A stretch of 64,000 nucleotides of DNA, from contig NW_027096074.1 in the NCBI RefSeq assembly GCF_040115645.1, positions 62,001 through 126,000 on the forward strand, written 5' to 3'. The first letter of the stretch is position 1; each line of letters starts with the position of its first letter. The DNA is from Euwallacea fornicatus (Eukaryota > Arthropoda > Insecta > Coleoptera > Curculionidae). Of the stretch, positions 26,401-39,952 are shown in pieces. The position numbers and the translations under genes are program-made. Under the pieces are notes generated by a model. The model did not search any database. It had not been told where the DNA came from and was given only the letters and a program-made list of their open reading frames with translations.

Positions 26401-27104
26401 CCAAGAAAAATAGTACTTTAAGTGCTCAAACACACAACTTTTGTGACTTTTCAAACTTTGAAGCTCGATAACTTCGGCAAATGAGGACCAAATTTTTTAA
26501 ACAAAGTGTCAAATTAGTCAGCTCGACGAGATCTTTAAGATGTCACAACACATCATAATTGCATCTTGTTGCATTTCCAAGAAAAATAGTACTTTAAGTG
26601 CTCAAACACACAACTTTTGTGACTTTTCAAACTTTGAAGCTCGATAACTTCGGCAAATGAGGACTAAATTTGTTAAACAAAGTGTCAAGTTAATGAGCTC
26701 GACGAGATCTTTAAGATGTCACAACACATGATGATTGCATCTTGTTGCATTTCCAAGAAAAATAGTACTTTAAGTGCTCAAACACACAACTTTTGTGACT
26801 TTTCAAACTTTGAAGCTCGATAACTTCGGCAAATGAGGACCAAATTTTTTAAACAAAGTGTCAAATTAGTCAGCTCGACGAGATCTTTAAGATGTCACAA
26901 CACATCATAATTGCATCTTGTTGCATTTCCAAGAAAAATAGTACTTTAAGTGCTCAAACACACAACTTTTGTGACTTTTCAAACTTTGAAGCTCGATAAC
27001 TTCGGCAAATGAGGACTAAATTTGTTAAACAAAGTGTCAAGTTAATGAGCTCGACGAGATCTTTAAGATGTCACAACACATGATGATTGCATCTTGTTGC
27101 ATTT
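26401..27104 (+). repeat. Two-unit duplication (F-B twice)
   Basis: The pair F with an AAATTAGTC tail plus B with an AAGTTAATGAGC tail occurs twice in a row (26401-26752, 26753-27104), apparently identical. The preceding unit at 26225 is a B/F intermediate (GAGGACCAAATTTGTT). This is a fresh 352-base tandem duplication. Confidence 0.8.
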
Positions 27105-28160
27105 CCAAGAAAAATAGTACTTTAAGTGCTCAAACACACAACTTTTGTGACTTTCCAAACTTTGAAGCTCAATAACTTCGTCAAATGAGGACTAAATTTG
27201 TTAAACAAAGTGTCAGATTAATCAGCTCGACGAGGTTTTTAAGATGTCACAACACATCATGATTGCATCTTGTTGCATTTCCACGAATAATAGTACTTTA
27301 AGTGCTCAAACACACAACTTTTGTGACTTTTCAAACTTTGAAGTTCGATAACTTCGTCAAATGAGGACTAAATTTGTTAAACAAAGTGTCAAATTAGTCA
27401 GCTCGACGAGATCTTTAAGATGTCACAAAACATGATGATTGCATCTTGTTGCATTTCCAAGAAAAATAGTACTTTAAGTGCTCAAACACACAACTTTTGT
27501 GACTTTCCAAACTTTGAAGCTCAATAACTTCGTCAAATGAGGACTAAATTTGTTAAACAAAGTGTCAAATTAGTCAGCTCGACGAGATCTTTAAGATGTC
27601 ACAACACATGATGATTGCATCTTGTTGCATTTCCAAGAAAAATAGTACTTTAAGTGCTCAAACACACAACTTTTGTGACTTTTCAAACTTTGAAGCTCGA
27701 TAACTTCGGCAAATGAGGACTAAATTTGTTAAACAAAGTGTCAAATTAGTCAGCTCGACGAGATCTTTAAGATGTCACAACACATGATGATTGCATCTTG
27801 TTGCATTTCCAAGAAAAATAGTACTTTAAGTGCTCACACACACAACTTTTGTGACTTTTCAAACTATGAAGCTCGATAACTTCGGCAAATGAGGACTAAA
27901 TTTGTTAAACAAAGTGTCAGATTAATCAGCTCGACGAGGTTTTTAAGATGTCACAACACATCATAATTGCATCTTGTTGCATTTCCAGGAAAAATAGTAC
28001 TTTAAGTGCTCAAACACACAACTTTTGTGACTTTTCAAACTTTGAAGCTCGATAACTTCGGCAAATGAGGACTAAATTTGTTAAACAAAGTGTCAAATTA
28101 GTCAGCTCGACGAGATCTTTAAGATGTCACAACACATCATAATTGCATCTTGTTGCATTT
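27105..28160 (+). repeat. Six-unit module, occurrence 5
   Basis: Same six types, then (v) and (vi) again to 28512, as at occurrence 2. Unit (ii) has a private change, ACAAAACATG for ACAACACATG near 27429, and unit (iii) ends with CATGATGATT instead of CATCATAATT. Confidence 0.8.
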
Positions 28161-28336
28161 CCAAGAAAAATAGTACTTTAAGTGCTCACACACACAACTT
28201 TTGTGACTTTTCAAACTATGAAGCTCGATAACTTCGGCAAATGAGGACTAAATTTGTTAAACAAAGTGTCAGATTAATCAGCTCGACGAGGTTTTTAAGA
28301 TGTCACAACACATCATAATTGCATCTTGTTGCATTT

Positions 28337-31300
28337 CCAGGAAAAATAGTACTTTAAGTGCTCAAACACACAACTTTTGTGACTTTTCAAACTTTGAAGC
28401 TCGATAACTTCGGCAAATGAGGACTAAATTTGTTAAACAAAGTGTCAAGTTAATGAGCTCGACGAGATCTTTAAGATGTCACAACACATGATGATTGCAT
28501 CTTGTTGCATTTCCAAGAAAAATAGTACTTTAAGTGCTCAAACACACAACTTTTGTGACTTTCCAAACTTTGAAGCTCAATAACTTCGTCAAATGAGGAC
28601 TAAATTTGTTAAACAAAGTGTCAGATTAATCAGCTCGACGAGGTTTTTAAGATGTCACAACACATCATGATTGCATCTTGTTGCATTTCCACGAATAATA
28701 GTACTTTAAGTGCTCAAACACACAACTTTTGTGACTTTTCAAACTTTGAAGTTCGATAACTTCGTCAAATGAGGACTAAATTTGTTAAACAAAGTGTCAA
28801 ATTAGTCAGCTCGACGAGATCTTTAAGATGTCACAACACATGATGATTGCATCTTGTTGCATTTCCAAGAAAAATAGTACTTTAAGTGCTCAAACACACA
28901 ACTTTTGTGACTTTCCAAACTTTGAAGCTCAATAACTTCGTCAAATGAGGACTAAATTTGTTAAACAAAGTGTCAAATTAGTCAGCTCGACGAGATCTTT
29001 AAGATGTCACAACACATCATAATTGCATCTTGTTGCATTTCCAAGAAAAATAGTACTTTAAGTGCTCAAACACACAACTTTTGTGACTTTTCAAACTTTG
29101 AAGCTCGATAACTTCGGCAAATGAGGACTAAATTTGTTAAACAAAGTGTCAAATTAGTCAGCTCGACGAGATCTTTAAGATGTCACAACACATGATGATT
29201 GCATCTTGTTGCATTTCCAAGAAAAATAGTACTTTAAGTGCTCACACACACAACTTTTGTGACTTTTCAAACTATGAAGCTCGATAACTTCGGCAAATGA
29301 GGACTAAATTTGTTAAACAAAGTGTCAGATTAATCAGCTCGACGAGGTTTTTAAGATGTCACAACACATCATAATTGCATCTTGTTGCATTTCCAGGAAA
29401 AATAGTACTTTAAGTGCTCAAACACACAACTTTTGTGACTTTTCAAACTTTGAAGCTCGATAACTTCGGCAAATGAGGACTAAATTTGTTAAACAAAGTG
29501 TCAAGTTAATGAGCTCGACGAGATCTTTAAGATGTCACAACACATGATGATTGCATCTTGTTGCATTTCCAAGAAAAATAGTACTTTAAGTGCTCAAACA
29601 CACAACTTTTGTGACTTTCCAAACTTTGAAGCTCAATAACTTCGTCAAATGAGGACTAAATGTGTTAAACAAAGTGTCAGATTAATCAGCTCGACGAGGT
29701 TTTTAAGATGTCACAACACATCATGATTGCATCTTGTTGCATTTCCACGAATAATAGTACTTTAAGTGCTCAAACACACAACTTTTGTGACTTTTCAAAC
29801 TTTGAAGTTCGATAACTTCGTCAAATGAGGACTAAATTTGTTAAACAAAGTGTCAAATTAGTCAGCTCGACGAGATCTTTAAGATGTCACAACACATGAT
29901 GATTGCATCTTGTTGCATTTCCAAGAAAAATAGTACTTTAAGTGCTCAAACACACAACTTTTGTGACTTTCCAAACTTTGAAGCTCAATAACTTCGTCAA
30001 ATGAGGACTAAATTTGTTAAACAAAGTGTCAAATTAGTCAGCTCGACGAGATCTTTAAGATGTCACAACACATCATAATTGCATCTTGTTGCATTTCCAA
30101 GAAAAATAGTACTTTAAGTGCTCAAACACACAACTTTTGTGACTTTTCAAACTTTGAAGCTCGATAACTTCGGCAAATGAGGACTAAATTTGTTAAACAA
30201 AGTGTCAAATTAGTCAGCTCGACGAGATCTTTAAGATGTCACAACACATGATGATTGCATCTTGTTGCATTTCCAAGAAAAATAGTACTTTAAGTGCTCA
30301 AACACACAACTTTTGTGACTTTTCAAACTTTGAAGCTCAATAACTTCGTCAAATGAGGACTAAATTTGTTAAACAAAGTGTCAAATTAGTCAGCTCGACG
30401 AGATCTTTAAGATGTCACAACACATCATAATTGCATCTTGTTGCATTTCCAAGAAAAATAGTACTTTAAGTGCTCAAACACACAACTTTTGTGACTTTTC
30501 AAACTTTGAAGCTCGATAACTTCGGCAAATGAGGACTAAATTTGTTAAACAAAGTGTCAAATTAGTCAGCTCGACGAGATCTTTAAGATGTCACAACACA
30601 TGATGATTGCATCTTGTTGCATTTCCAAGAAAAATAGTACTTTAAGTGCTCAAACACACAACTTTTGTGACTTTCCAAACTTTGAAGCTCAATAACTTCG
30701 TCAAATGAGGACTAAATTTGTTAAACAAAGTGTCAAATTAGTCAGCTCGACGAGATCTTTAAGATGTCACAACACATCATAATTGCATCTTGTTGCATTT
30801 CCAAGAAAAATAGTACTTTAAGTGCTCAAACACACAACTTTTGTGACTTTTCAAACTTTGAAGCTCGATAACTTCGGCAAATGAGGACTAAATTTGTTAA
30901 ACAAAGTGTCAAATTAGTCAGCTCGACGAGATCTTTAAGATGTCACAACACATCATGAGTGCATCTTGTTGCATTTCCAAGAAAAATAGTACTTTAAGTG
31001 CTCAAACACACAACTTTTGTGACTTTTCAAACTTTGAAGCTCGATAACTTCGGGAATTGTGGACCAAATTTTTTAAACAAAGTGTCAAATTAATCAGCTC
31101 GACGAGCTCTTTAAGATGTCACAACACATCATGATTGCATCTTGTTGCATTTCCACGAATAATAGTACTTTAAGTGCTCAAACACACAACTTTTGTGACT
31201 TTTCAAACTTTGAAGCTCGATAACTTCGGCAAATGAGGACTAAATTTGTTAAACAAAGTGTCAAATTAGTCAGCTCGACGAGATCTTTAAGATGTCACAA

Positions 31301-33066
31301 CACATGATGATTGCATCTTGTTGCATTTCCAAGAAAAATAGTACTTTAAGTGCTCAAACACACAACTTTTGTGACTTTTCAAACTTTGAAGCTCGATAAC
31401 TTCGGCAAATGAGGACTAAATTTGTTAAACAAAGTGTCAAATTAGTCAGCTCGACGAGATCTTTAAGATGTCACAACACATCATGAGTGCATCTTGTTGC
31501 ATTTCCAAGAAAAATAGTACTTTAAGTGCTCAAACACACAACTTTTGTGACTTTTCAAACTTTGAAGTTCGATAACTTCGTCAAATGAGGACTAAATTTG
31601 TTAAACAAAGTGTCAAATTAGTCAGCTCGACGAGATCTTTAAGATGTCACAACACATGATGATTGCATCTTGTTGCATTTCCAAGAAAAATAGTACTTTA
31701 AGTGCTCAAACACACAACTTTTGTGACTTTCCAAACTTTGAAGCTCAATAACTTCGTCAAATGAGGACTAAATTTGTTAAACAAAGTGTCAAATTAGTCA
31801 GCTCGACGAGATCTTTAAGATGTCACAACACATCAGAATTGCATCTTGTTGCATTTCCAAGAAAAATAGTACTTTAAGTGCTCAAACACACAACTTTTGT
31901 GACTTTTCAAACTTTGAAGCTCGATAACTTCGGCAAATGAGGACTAAATTTGTTAAACAAAGTGTCAAATTAGTCAGCTCGACGAGATCTTTAAGATGTC
32001 ACAACACATGATGATTGCATCTTGTTGCATTTCCAAGAAAAATAGTACTTTAAGTGCTCAAACACACAACTTTTGTGACTTTTCAAATTTTGAAGCTCGA
32101 TAACTTCGGGAATTGTGGACCAAATTTTTTAAACAAAGTGTCAAATTAATCAGCTCGACGAGCTCTTTAAGATGTCACAACACATCATGATTGCATCTTG
32201 TTGCATTTCCACGAAAAATAGTACTTTAAGTGCTCAAACACACAACTTTTGTGACTTTTCAAACTTTGAAGCTCGATAACTTCGGCAAATGAGGACTAAA
32301 TTTGTTAAACAAAGTGTCAAATTAGTCAGCTCGACGAGATCTTTAAGATGTCACAACACATGATGATTGCATCTTGTTGCATTTCCAAGAAAAATAGTAC
32401 TTTAAGTGCTCACACACACAACTTTTGTGACTTTTCAAACTATGAAGCTCGATAACTTCGGCAAATGAGGACTAAATTTGTTAAACAAAGTGTCAGATTA
32501 ATCAGCTCGACGAGGTTTTTAAGATGTCACAACACATCATAATTGCATCTTGTTGCATTTCCAGGAAAAATAGTACTTTAAGTGCTCAAACACACAACTT
32601 TTGTGACTTTTCAAACTTTGAAGCTCGATAACTTCGGCAAATGAGGACTAAATTTGTTAAACAAAGTGTCAAGTTAATGAGCTCGACGAGATCTTTAAGA
32701 TGTCACAACACATGATGATTGCATCTTGTTGCATTTCCAAGAAAAATAGTACTTTAAGTGCTCAAACACACAACTTTTGTGACTTTCCAAACTTTGAAGC
32801 TCAATAACTTCGTCAAATGAGGACTAAATTTGTTAAACAAAGTGTCAGATTAATCAGCTCGACGAGGTTTTTAAGATGTCACAACACATCATGATTGCAT
32901 CTTGTTGCATTTCCACGAATAATAGTACTTTAAGTGCTCAAACACACAACTTTTGTGACTTTTCAAACTTTGAAGCTCGATAACTTCGGCAAATGAGGAC
33001 TAAATTTGTTAAACAAAGTGTCAAATTAGTCAGCTCGACGAGATCTTTAAGATGTCACAACACATC
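28337..33066 (+). repeat. Large duplicated block M2, copy 2
   Basis: Partner of 21121-25850. In place of the doubled triplet, this copy has a repeated A-B pair (30273-30624) whose first unit is a mosaic, with TTTTCAAAC joined to CTCAATAAC. Both copies keep the same total number of units, so the two internal changes cancel in length. The match ends in the unit at 32913, whose tail is CATCATGAGT against CATGATGATT in copy 1. Confidence 0.85.
28513..29568 (+). repeat. Six-unit module, occurrence 6
   Basis: Same six types, 7216 bases downstream of occurrence 4. The next type (i) unit carries ACTAAATGTG at 29662, exactly 7216 bases after 22446. It belongs to copy 2 of block M2. Confidence 0.8.
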
Positions 33067-35904
33067 ATGAGTGCATCTTGTTGCATTTCCAAGAAAAATA
33101 GTACTTTAAGTGCTCAAACACACAACTTTTGTGACTTTTCAAACTTTGAAGCTCGATAACTTCGGGAATTGTGGACCAAATTTTTTAAACAAAGTGTCAA
33201 ATTAATCAGCTCGACGAGCTCTTTAAGATGCCACAACACATGATGATTGCATCTTGTTGCATTTCCAAGAAAAATAGTACTTTAAGTGCTCACACACACA
33301 ACTTTTGTGACTTTTCAAACTATGAAGCTCGATAACTTCGGCAAATGAGGACTAAATTTGTTAAACAAAGTGTCAGATTAATCAGCTCGACGAGGTTTTT
33401 AAGATGTCACAACACATCATAATTGCATCTTGTTGCATTTCCAGGAAAAATAGTACTTTAAGTGCTCAAACACACAACTTTTGTGACTTTTCAAACTTTG
33501 AAGCTCGATAACTTCGGCAAATGAGGACTAAATTTGTTAAACAAAGTGTCAAGTTAATGAGCTCGACGAGCTCTTTAAGATGTCACAACACATCATAATT
33601 GCATCTTGTTGCATTTCCAAGAAAAATAGTACTTTAAGTGCTCAAACACACAACTTTTGTGACTTTTCAAACTTTGAAGCTCGATAACTTCGGGAATTGT
33701 GGACCAAATTTTTTAAACAAAGTGTCAAATTAATCAGCTCGACGAGCTCTTTAAGATGTCACAACACATCATGATTGCATCTTGTTGCATTTCCACGAAT
33801 AATAGTACTTTAAGTGCTCAAACACACAACTTTTGTGACTTTTCAAACTTTGAAGCTCGATAACTTCGGGAATTGTGGACCAAATTTTTTAAACAAAGTG
33901 TCAAATTAATCAGCTCGACGAGCTCTTTAAGATGTCACAACACATCATAATTGCATCTTGTTGCATTTCCAAGAAAAATAGTACTTTAAGTGCTCAAACA
34001 CACAACTTTTGTGACTTTTCAAACTTTGAAGCTCGATAACTTCGGCAAATGAGGACTAAATTTGTTAAACAAAGTGTCAAATTAGTCAGCTCGACGATCT
34101 CTTTAAGATGTCACAACACATCATAATTGCATCTTGTTGCATTTCCAAGAAAAATAGTACTTTAAGTGCTCAAACACACAACTTTTGTGACTTTTCAAAC
34201 TTTGAAGGTCGATAACTTCGGCAAATGAGGACTAAATTTGTTAAACAAAGTGTCAAATTAGTCAGCTCGACGAGATCTTTAAGATGTCACAACACATCAT
34301 AATTGCATCTTGTTGCATTTCCAAGAAAAATAGTACTTTAAGTGCTCAAACACACAACTTTTGTGACTTTTCAAACTTTGAAGCTCGATAACTTCGGCAA
34401 ATGAGGACTAAATTTGTTAAACAAAGTGTCAAATTAGTCAGCTCGACGAGATCTTTAAGATGTCACAACACATGATGATTGCATCTTGTTGCATTTCCAA
34501 GAAAAATAGTACTTTAAGTGCTCAAACACACAACTTTTGTGACTTTTCAAACTTTGAAGCTCGATAACTTCGGCAAATGAGGACTAAATTTGTTAAACAA
34601 AGTGTCAAATTAGTCAGCTCGACGAGATCTTTAAGATGTCACAACACATCATAATTGCATCTTGTTGCATTTCCAAGAAAAATAGTACTTTAAGTGCTCA
34701 AACACACAACTTTTGTGACTTTTCAAACTTTGAAGCTCGATAACTTCGGCAAATGAGGACTAAATTTGTTAAACAAAGTGTCAAATTAGTCAGCTCGACG
34801 AGATCTTTAAGATGTCACAACACATGATGATTGCATCTTGTTGCATTTCCAAGAAAAATAGTACTTTAAGTGCTCAAACACACAACTTTTGTGACTTTTC
34901 AAACTTTGAAGCTCGATAACTTCGGGAATTGTGGACCAAATTTTTTAAACAAAGTGTCAAATTAATCAGCTCGACGAGCTCTTTAAGATGTCACAACACA
35001 TCATGATTGCATCTTGTTGCATTTCCAAGAAAAATAGTACTTTAAGTGCTCAAACACACAACTTTTGTGACTTTTCAAACTTTGAAGCTCGATAACTTCG
35101 GCAAATGAGGACTAAATTTGTTAAACAAAGTGTCAAATTAGTCAGCTCGACGAGATCTTTAAGATGTCACAACACATGATGATTGCATCTTGTTGCATTT
35201 CCAAGAAAAATAGTACTTTAAGTGCTCACACACACAACTTTTGTGACTTTTCAAACTATGAAGCTCGATAACTTCGGCAAATGAGGACTAAATTTGTTAA
35301 ACAAAGTGTCAGATTAATCAGCTCGACGAGGTTTTTAAGATGTCACAACACATCATAATTGCATCTTGTTGCATTTCCAGGAAAAATAGTACTTTAAGTG
35401 CTCAAACACACAACTTTTGTGACTTTTCAAACTTTGAAGCTCGATAACTTCGGCAAATGAGGACTAAATTTGTTAAACAAAGTGTCAAGTTAATGAGCTC
35501 GACGAGCTCTTTAAGATGTCACAACACATCATAATTGCATCTTGTTGCATTTCCAAGAAAAATAGTACTTTAAGTGCTCAAACACACAACTTTTGTGACT
35601 TTTCAAACTTTGAAGCTCGATAACTTCGGCAAATGAGGACTAAATTTGTTAAACAAAGTGTCAAATTAATCAGCTCGACGAGATCTTTAAGATGTCACAA
35701 CACATGATGATTGCACCTTGTTGCATTTCCAAGAAAAATAGTACTTTAAGTGCTCAAACACACAACTTTTGTGACTTTCCAAACTTTGAAGCTCGATAAC
35801 TTCGTCAAATAAGGACCAAATTTATTAAACAAAGTGTCAAGTTAATGAGCTCGACGATCTCTTTAAGATGTCACAACACATCATAATTGCATCTTGTTGC
35901 ATTT

Positions 35905-37312
35905 CCAAGAAAAATAGTACTTTAAGTGCTCAAACACACAACTTTTGTGACTTTTCAAACTTTGAAGCTCGATAACTTCGGCAAATGAGGACTAAATTTG
36001 TTAAACAAAGTGTCAAATTAATCAGCTCGACGATCTCTTTAAGATGTCACAACACATCATAATTGCATCTTGTTGCATTTCCAAGAAAAATAGTACTTTA
36101 AGTGCTCAAACACACAACTTTTGTGACTTTTCAAACTTTGAAACTCGATAACTTCGGGAATTGTGGACCAAATTTTTTAAACAAAGTGTCAAATTAATCA
36201 GCTCGACGAGCTCTTTAAGATGTCACAACACATCATGATTGCATCTTGTTGCATTTCCACGAATAATAGTACTTTAATTGCTCAAACACACAACTTTTGT
36301 GACTTTTCAAACTTTGAAGCTCGATAACTTCGGGAATTATGGACCAAATTTGTTAAACAAAGTGTCAAGTTAATGAGCTCGACGATCTCTTTAAGATGTC
36401 ACAACACATGATGATTGCATCTTGTTGCATTTCCAAGAAAAATAGTACTTTAAGTGCTCAAACACACAACTTTTGTGACTTTCCAAACTTTGAAACTCAA
36501 TAACTTCGTCAAATAAGGACCAAATTTATTAAACAAAGTGTCAAGTTAATGAGCTCGACGATCTCTTTAAGATGTCACAACAGATCATAATTGCATCTTG
36601 TTGCATTTCCAAGAAAAATAGTACTTTAAGTGCTCAAACACACAACTTTTGTGACTTTCCAAACTTTGAAGCTCGATAACTTCGTCAAATAAGGACCAAA
36701 TTTATTAAACAAAGTGTCAAGTTAATGAGCTCGACGATCTCTTTAAGATGTCACAACAGATCATAATTGCATCTTGTTGCATTTCCAAGAAAAATACTAC
36801 TTTAAGTGCTCAAACACACAAATTTTGTGACTTTTCAAACTTTGAAGCTCGATAACTTCGGCAAATGAGGACTAAATTTGTTAAACAAAGTGTCAAATTA
36901 ATCAGCTCGACGAGATCTTTAAGATGTCACAACACATGATGATTGCACCTTGTTGCATTTCCAAGAAAAATAGTACTTTAAGTGCTCAAACACACAACTT
37001 TTGTGACTTTCCAAACTTTGAAGCTCGATAACTTCGTCAAATAAGGACCAAATTTATTAAACAAAGTGTCAAATTAATCAGCTCGACGATCTCTTTAAGA
37101 TGTCACAACACATCATAATTGCATCTTGTTGCATTTCCAAGAAAAATAGTACTTTAAGTGCTCAAACACACAACTTTTGTGACTTTCCAAACTTTGAAGC
37201 TCGATAACTTCGTCAAATAAGGACCAAATTTATTAAACAAAGTGTCAAATTAATCAGCTCGACGATCTCTTTAAGATGTCACAACACATCATAATTGCAT
37301 CTTGTTGCATTT
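35905..37312 (+). repeat. Duplicated block R1, copy 1
   Basis: Eight units: B, C with GAAACTCG, E with TTTAATTGC, D with GAAACTCAA, D, a B unit with AATACTAC head and CAAATTTTG, D, D. The rare GAAACTCG, TTTAATTGC and GAAACTCAA markers recur in order at 38369. The offset is 2464 bases (14 units) for the first four units and 2640 bases (15 units) for the last four. Confidence 0.85.
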
Positions 37313-38368
37313 CCAAGAAAAATAGTACTTTAAGTGCTCAAACACACAACTTTTGTGACTTTCCAAACTTTAAAGCTCGATAACTTCGTCAAATAAGTAC
37401 CAAATTTATTAAACAAAGTGTCAAATTAATCAGCTCGACGATCTCTTTAAGATGTCACAACACATCATAATTGCATCTTGTTGCATTTCCAAGAAAAATA
37501 GTACTTTAAGTGCTCAAACACACAACTTTTGTGACTTTTTAAACTTTGAAGCTCGATAACTTCGGGAATTGTGGACTAAATTTGTTAAACAAAGTGTCAA
37601 ATTAATCAGCTCGACGAGATCTTTAAGATGTCACAACACATGATGATTGCACCTTGTTGCATTTCCACGAAAAATAGTACTGTAAGTGCTCAAACACACA
37701 ACTTTTGTGACTTTTCAAACTTTGAAGCTCGATAACTTCGTCAAATAAGGACCAAATTTATTAAACAAAGTGTCAAGTTAATGAGCTCGACGATCTCTTT
37801 AAGATGTCACAACACATGATGATTGCATCTTGTTGCATTTCCACGAAAAATAGTACTTTAAGTGCTCAAACACACAACTTTTGTGACTTTTCAAACTTTG
37901 AAGCTCGATAACTTCGGGAATTGTGGACCAAATTTGTTAAACAAAGTGTCAAATTAATCAGCTCGACGAGCTCTTTAAGATGTCTCAACACATCATGATT
38001 GCATCTTGTTGCATTTCCACGAATAATAGTACTTTAAGTGCTCAAACACACAACTTTTGTGACTTTTCAAACTTTGAAGCTCGATAACTTCGTCAAATAA
38101 GGACCAAATTTGTTAAACAAATTGTCAAAGTAATGAGCTCGACGAGGTTTTTAAGATGTCACAACACATCATGAGTGCATCTTGTTGCATTTCCAAGAAA
38201 AATAGTACTTTAAGTGCTCAAACACACAAATTTTGTGACTTTTCAAACTTTGGAGCTCGATAACTTCGGCAAATGAGGACTAAATTTGTTAAACAAAGTG
38301 TCAAATTAGTCAGCTCGACGATCTCTTTAAGATGTCACAACACATCATAATTGCATCTTGTTGCATTT
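37313..38368 (+). repeat. Pocket of diverged units
   Basis: Six units between the two R1 copies with an unusual density of private changes: CTTTAAAGC and ATAAGTACC (37313 unit); TTTTTAAAC and GTGGACTAAA (37489); CTGTAAG (37665, also in the 44-52 kb units); GATGTCTCAAC (37841); ACAAATTGTCAAAG with a D-like core and TTTGTT (38017); TTTGGAGC (38193). Register is kept. These look like older or less homogenised copies. Confidence 0.7.
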
Positions 38369-39952
38369 CCAAGAAAAATAGTACTTTAAGTGCTCAAACA
38401 CACAACTTTTGTGACTTTTCAAACTTTGAAGCTCGATAACTTCGGCAAATGAGGACTAAATTTGTTAAACAAAGTGTCAAATTAATCAGCTCGACGATCT
38501 CTTTAAGATGTCACAACACATCATAATTGCATCTTGTTGCATTTCCAAGAAAAATAGTACTTTAAGTGCTCAAACACACAACTTTTGTGACTTTTCAAAC
38601 TTTGAAACTCGATAACTTCGGGAATTGTGGACCAAATTTTTTAAACAAAGTGTCAAATTAATCAGCTCGACGAGCTCTTTAAGATGTCACAACACATCAT
38701 GATTGCATCTTGTTGCATTTCCACGAATAATAGTACTTTAATTGCTCAAACACACAACTTTTGTGACTTTTCAAACTTTGAAGCTCGATAACTTCGGGAA
38801 TTATGGACCAAATTTGTTAAACAAAGTGTCAAGTTAATGAGCTCGACGATCTCTTTAAGATGTCACAACACATGATGATTGCATCTTGTTGCATTTCCAA
38901 GAAAAATAGTACTTTAAGTGCTCAAACACACAACTTTTGTGACTTTCCAAACTTTGAAACTCAATAACTTCGTCAAATAAGGACCAAATTTATTAAACAA
39001 AGTGTCAAGTTAATGAGCTCGACGATCTCTTTAAGATGTCACAACAGATCATAATTGCATCTTGTTGCATTTCCAAGAAAAATAGTACTTTAAGTGCTCA
39101 AACACACAACTTTTGTGACTTTCCAAACTTTGAAGCTCGATAACTTCGTCAAATAAGGACCAAATTTATTAAACAAAGTGTCAAGTTAATGAGCTCGACG
39201 ATCTCTTTAAGATGTCACAACACATGATGATTGCATCTTGTTGCATTTCCAAGAAAAATAGTACTTTAAGTGCTCAAACACACAACTTTTGTGACTTTCC
39301 AAACTTTGAAGCTCGATAACTTCGTCAAATAAGGACCAAATTTATTAAACAAAGTGTCAAGTTAATGAGCTCGACGATCTCTTTAAGATGTCACAACAGA
39401 TCATAATTGCATCTTGTTGCATTTCCAAGAAAAATACTACTTTAAGTGCTCAAACACACAAATTTTGTGACTTTTCAAACTTTGAAGCTCGATAACTTCG
39501 GCAAATGAGGACTAAATTTGTTAAACAAAGTGTCAAATTAATCAGCTCGACGAGATCTTTAAGATGTCACAACACATGATGATTGCACCTTGTTGCATTT
39601 CCAAGAAAAATAGTACTTTAAGTGCTCAAACACACAACTTTTGTGACTTTCCAAACTTTGAAGCTCGATAACTTCGTCAAATAAGGACCAAATTTATTAA
39701 ACAAAGTGTCAAATTAATCAGCTCGACGATCTCTTTAAGATGTCACAACACATCATAATTGCATCTTGTTGCATTTCCAAGAAAAATAGTACTTTAAGTG
39801 CTCAAACACACAACTTTTGTGACTTTCCAAACTTTGAAGCTCGATAACTTCGTCAAATAAGGACCAAATTTATTAAACAAAGTGTCAAATTAATCAGCTC
39901 GACGATCTCTTTAAGATGTCACAACACATCATAATTGCATCTTGTTGCATTT
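38369..39952 (+). repeat. Duplicated block R1, copy 2, with one extra unit
   Basis: Partner of 35905-37312 with one additional D unit, 39073-39248, which ends with CATGATGATT. The remaining units match one to one by class and private marker. Confidence 0.85.

Larger units (their letters stand above)
10385..35552 (+). repeat. Central A/B-rich domain
   Basis: 143 units dominated by A and B cores, with scattered C and F units and no D core. Marker variants largely confined to this side of the window are GCTCACACACACAAC with AACTATGAAG, CCAGGAAAAATAG heads, and CAGATTAATC followed by GAGGTTTTTAAG. These markers tend to occur in fixed order, forming the six-unit module annotated below. The rest are rearranged parts of the same module mixed with B/C runs such as 23057-24288. 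Confidence 0.8.

Noticed and set aside
37313..38368. Transposable element fragment or boundary of the array
   Set aside because: The diverged units keep full length, order and register; no foreign sequence, target-site duplication or terminal repeat is visible.
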